Assembly: GCA_900769985.1 (NCBI GenBank)
Contig: CAAGIS010000106.1
Coordinates: 1 to 7,736, forward strand
Length of the DNA: 7,736 nucleotides
Direction: 5' to 3'
From: Spirochaetia bacterium
GTDB taxonomy: Bacteria; Spirochaetota; Spirochaetia; Treponematales; Treponemataceae
Shown here: piece by piece, positions 7,263 to 7,736 of the stretch
Position numbering within the stretch: the stretch's first letter is position 1
Layout: every line of letters starts with the position of its first letter
Position numbers and translations under genes: made by a program
The notes under the pieces: model-generated
What the model was told of the DNA's origin: nothing
The model's input: the letters and a program-made list of their open reading frames with translations, nothing else
The model's database searches: none

Positions 7263-7460
7263 TTATTCAAAAGAAACTATATCCCCAATATCGCAGCTTA
7301 GGGATGAACAAATTCTTCTGAGACTATCCATGGAAATGTCTTCACCTTTATTCATTTTGGACATTATGTTGCTTGAGATTCCTGCTAGTGAAAGTAAATC
7401 ACTTTTTTTGATGTCTTTATCAATAAGTAGCTTCCATAATTTTTTATAACTTGCCTGCAT
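7263..7460 (-). CDS. Small Cro/C1 (XRE)-type transcriptional regulator
   Basis: This 65-residue helix-turn-helix protein is the first gene of the operon. SYKKLWKLLIDKDIKKSDLL is typical of the short Cro/C1 group (HTH_26-like). The turn and recognition helix lie around AGISSNIMSKMNKGE (26-40), followed by SMDSLRRICSSLSCDIGDIV (43-62). It probably binds DNA as a dimer and controls its own operon, as small regulators ahead of restriction-modification genes often do (inference). The frame is open upstream to 7589, but the start at 7460 is preferred. AGGAA at 7468-7472 gives a 7-nt spacer, the domain begins right there, and the upstream residues (Cys/Tyr/Met-rich) do not look like protein. The next gene begins 24 bp downstream. 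Confidence 0.88.
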   Translation of the reverse strand: MQASYKKLWKLLIDKDIKKSDLLSLAGISSNIMSKMNKGEDISMDSLRRICSSLSCDIGDIVSFE

Positions 7461-7467
7461 ATAAAAA

Positions 7468-7472
7468 TTCCT
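7468..7472 (-). promoter_or_regulatory. Ribosome binding site deciding the regulator start
   Basis: AGGAA on the minus strand, 7 nt before the ATG at 7460. It lies within the upstream extension of the open frame, which argues that the extension is untranslated. Confidence 0.65.
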
Positions 7473-7480
7473 ACTCATGC

Positions 7481-7509
7481 AGTATATCATCATACTTTTA
7501 ACGCAAATG
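7481..7509 (-). promoter_or_regulatory. Candidate operon promoter (extended -10)
   Basis: The minus strand has TATACT at 7481-7486 preceded by TGA, an extended -10 element (TGnTATACT). The hexamer 17 nt further upstream (7504-7509) reads CATTTG, a poor -35, so recognition would rely on the extended -10 or an activator. Transcription would start a few bases before the regulator's ribosome site, leaving a very short leader. Confidence 0.35.
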
Positions 7510-7518
7510 CTCACGATA
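7509..7518. promoter_or_regulatory. Half-site GCTCACGATA, possible operator
   Basis: The 10 bases GCTCACGATA recur at 7614-7623, where they form part of a dyad. This copy touches the upstream edge of the candidate operon promoter. It may be a binding site for the adjacent regulator; this is a pattern observation only. Confidence 0.25.
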
Positions 7519-7613
7519 AAACGGTATATTCTATTTTGTCTTTTACAGGCACTGTAGTCATAGCAATCTCCAGACATAAAATTTACCATTACTTTCTGAA
7601 ATTTTCAATAAAA

Positions 7614-7630
7614 GCTCACGATATCGGGAG
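7614..7630. promoter_or_regulatory. Dyad with GCTCACGATA repeat, possible operator
   Basis: CTCACGATATCGGGAG (7615-7630) is a 16-bp palindrome with a single mismatched pair around a perfect CGATATCG core. Its left half repeats GCTCACGATA seen at 7509-7518. Dyad symmetry fits a dimeric helix-turn-helix regulator such as the one encoded here. Confidence 0.3.
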
Positions 7631-7641
7631 AAAAATAATTA

Positions 7642-7665
7642 ATCAGGGATAAACCTCCCCCTGAT
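7642..7665. terminator. Hairpin, possible rho-independent terminator
   Basis: ATCAGGG (7642-7648) pairs perfectly with CCCTGAT (7659-7665) around a 10-nt loop. On the minus strand the stem is followed by a T-rich stretch (TAATTATTTTTC), so it could end transcripts entering from the right. The plus-strand side is less T-rich. The stem is short, and it could instead be a regulatory dyad between divergent promoters. Confidence 0.4.
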
Positions 7666-7675
7666 ATTCTGTTTA

Positions 7676-7704
7676 TTTACTCCTCAGTAAATTTGTGCTA
7701 TTAT
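7676..7704 (+). promoter_or_regulatory. Candidate rightward promoter at the window edge
   Basis: TTTACT at 7676-7681 (4 of 6 matches to the -35 consensus), a 17-bp spacer, and TATTAT at 7699-7704 (5 of 6), preceded by TGC as an extended -10. It would drive a rightward transcript beyond the window, divergent from the operon. Confidence 0.35.
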
Positions 7705-7736
7705 GAACTATCAGCAATTTATTTGCCCTAAAAACA

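Noticed and set aside
7461..7589. Longer version of the regulator starting at 7589
   Set aside because: The extra 43 residues are Cys/Tyr/Met-rich and unlike the family, and they would span the candidate promoter and ribosome site. The start at 7460 has a good Shine-Dalgarno.
7703..7736. Start of a rightward gene (MNYQQFICPKN...) at the right edge
   Set aside because: Only 11 codons are visible, there is no Shine-Dalgarno, and the ATG overlaps the candidate -10, so a gene start here cannot be supported.
1..7736. CRISPR array, tRNA, rRNA or insertion sequence
   Set aside because: I saw no spaced direct repeats, no tRNA-like or rRNA-like sequence, and no transposase reading frame in the window.

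Overview
The window is part of an AT-rich bacterial genome (roughly one third G+C by eye). It holds one long leftward (minus-strand) operon of restriction-modification or phage-defence type. I cannot name the species. The codon use and the palindromic repeat suggest a low-GC, host-associated anaerobe. A spirochaete of the Treponema type is my weak guess, from a recollection of similar repeat-encoded peptides in that genus; a Firmicute is the alternative.

In transcription order (right to left) the layout is as follows. A control region of about 275 bp (7461-7736) carries candidate promoters facing both ways, a hairpin, and a dyad with a matching half-site. A 65-residue Cro/C1-type regulator follows (7263-7460). 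Next is a 1097-residue SNF2-family helicase with a PLD-like N-terminal domain (3945-7238). A small GxxExxY protein follows (3520-3948), bracketed by two inverted 36-nt palindromic repeats. Then come a DUF4391 protein (2897-3520), a 347-residue predicted PD-(D/E)xK-like nuclease (1816-2859), and an SMC/Rad50-like ATPase with a CxxC hook (195-1826). Last is the start of a type III-like adenine methyltransferase (Mod), cut by the left edge (1-191).

The genes are packed with 1-11 bp overlaps or gaps of at most 37 bp, and I see no internal terminator, so they are probably co-transcribed. The backbone regulator - SNF2 helicase - DUF4391 - Mod is a recurring arrangement that I know from memory, usually followed by a type III Res subunit, which would lie beyond the left edge. 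Two additions interrupt it here. The GxxExxY cassette sits between the helicase and DUF4391, with repeats that encode the C-terminal tails of both the helicase and GxxExxY. A nuclease + SMC-like ATPase pair, visibly richer in A+T, sits between DUF4391 and Mod. That pair resembles Lamassu and ABC-three-component defence modules in plan but has only two genes.

A working model (inference) is that Mod marks self DNA, the SNF2/DUF4391/Res proteins act on unmodified DNA, the nuclease/SMC pair adds a second DNA-sensing effector, and the small regulator sets expression.
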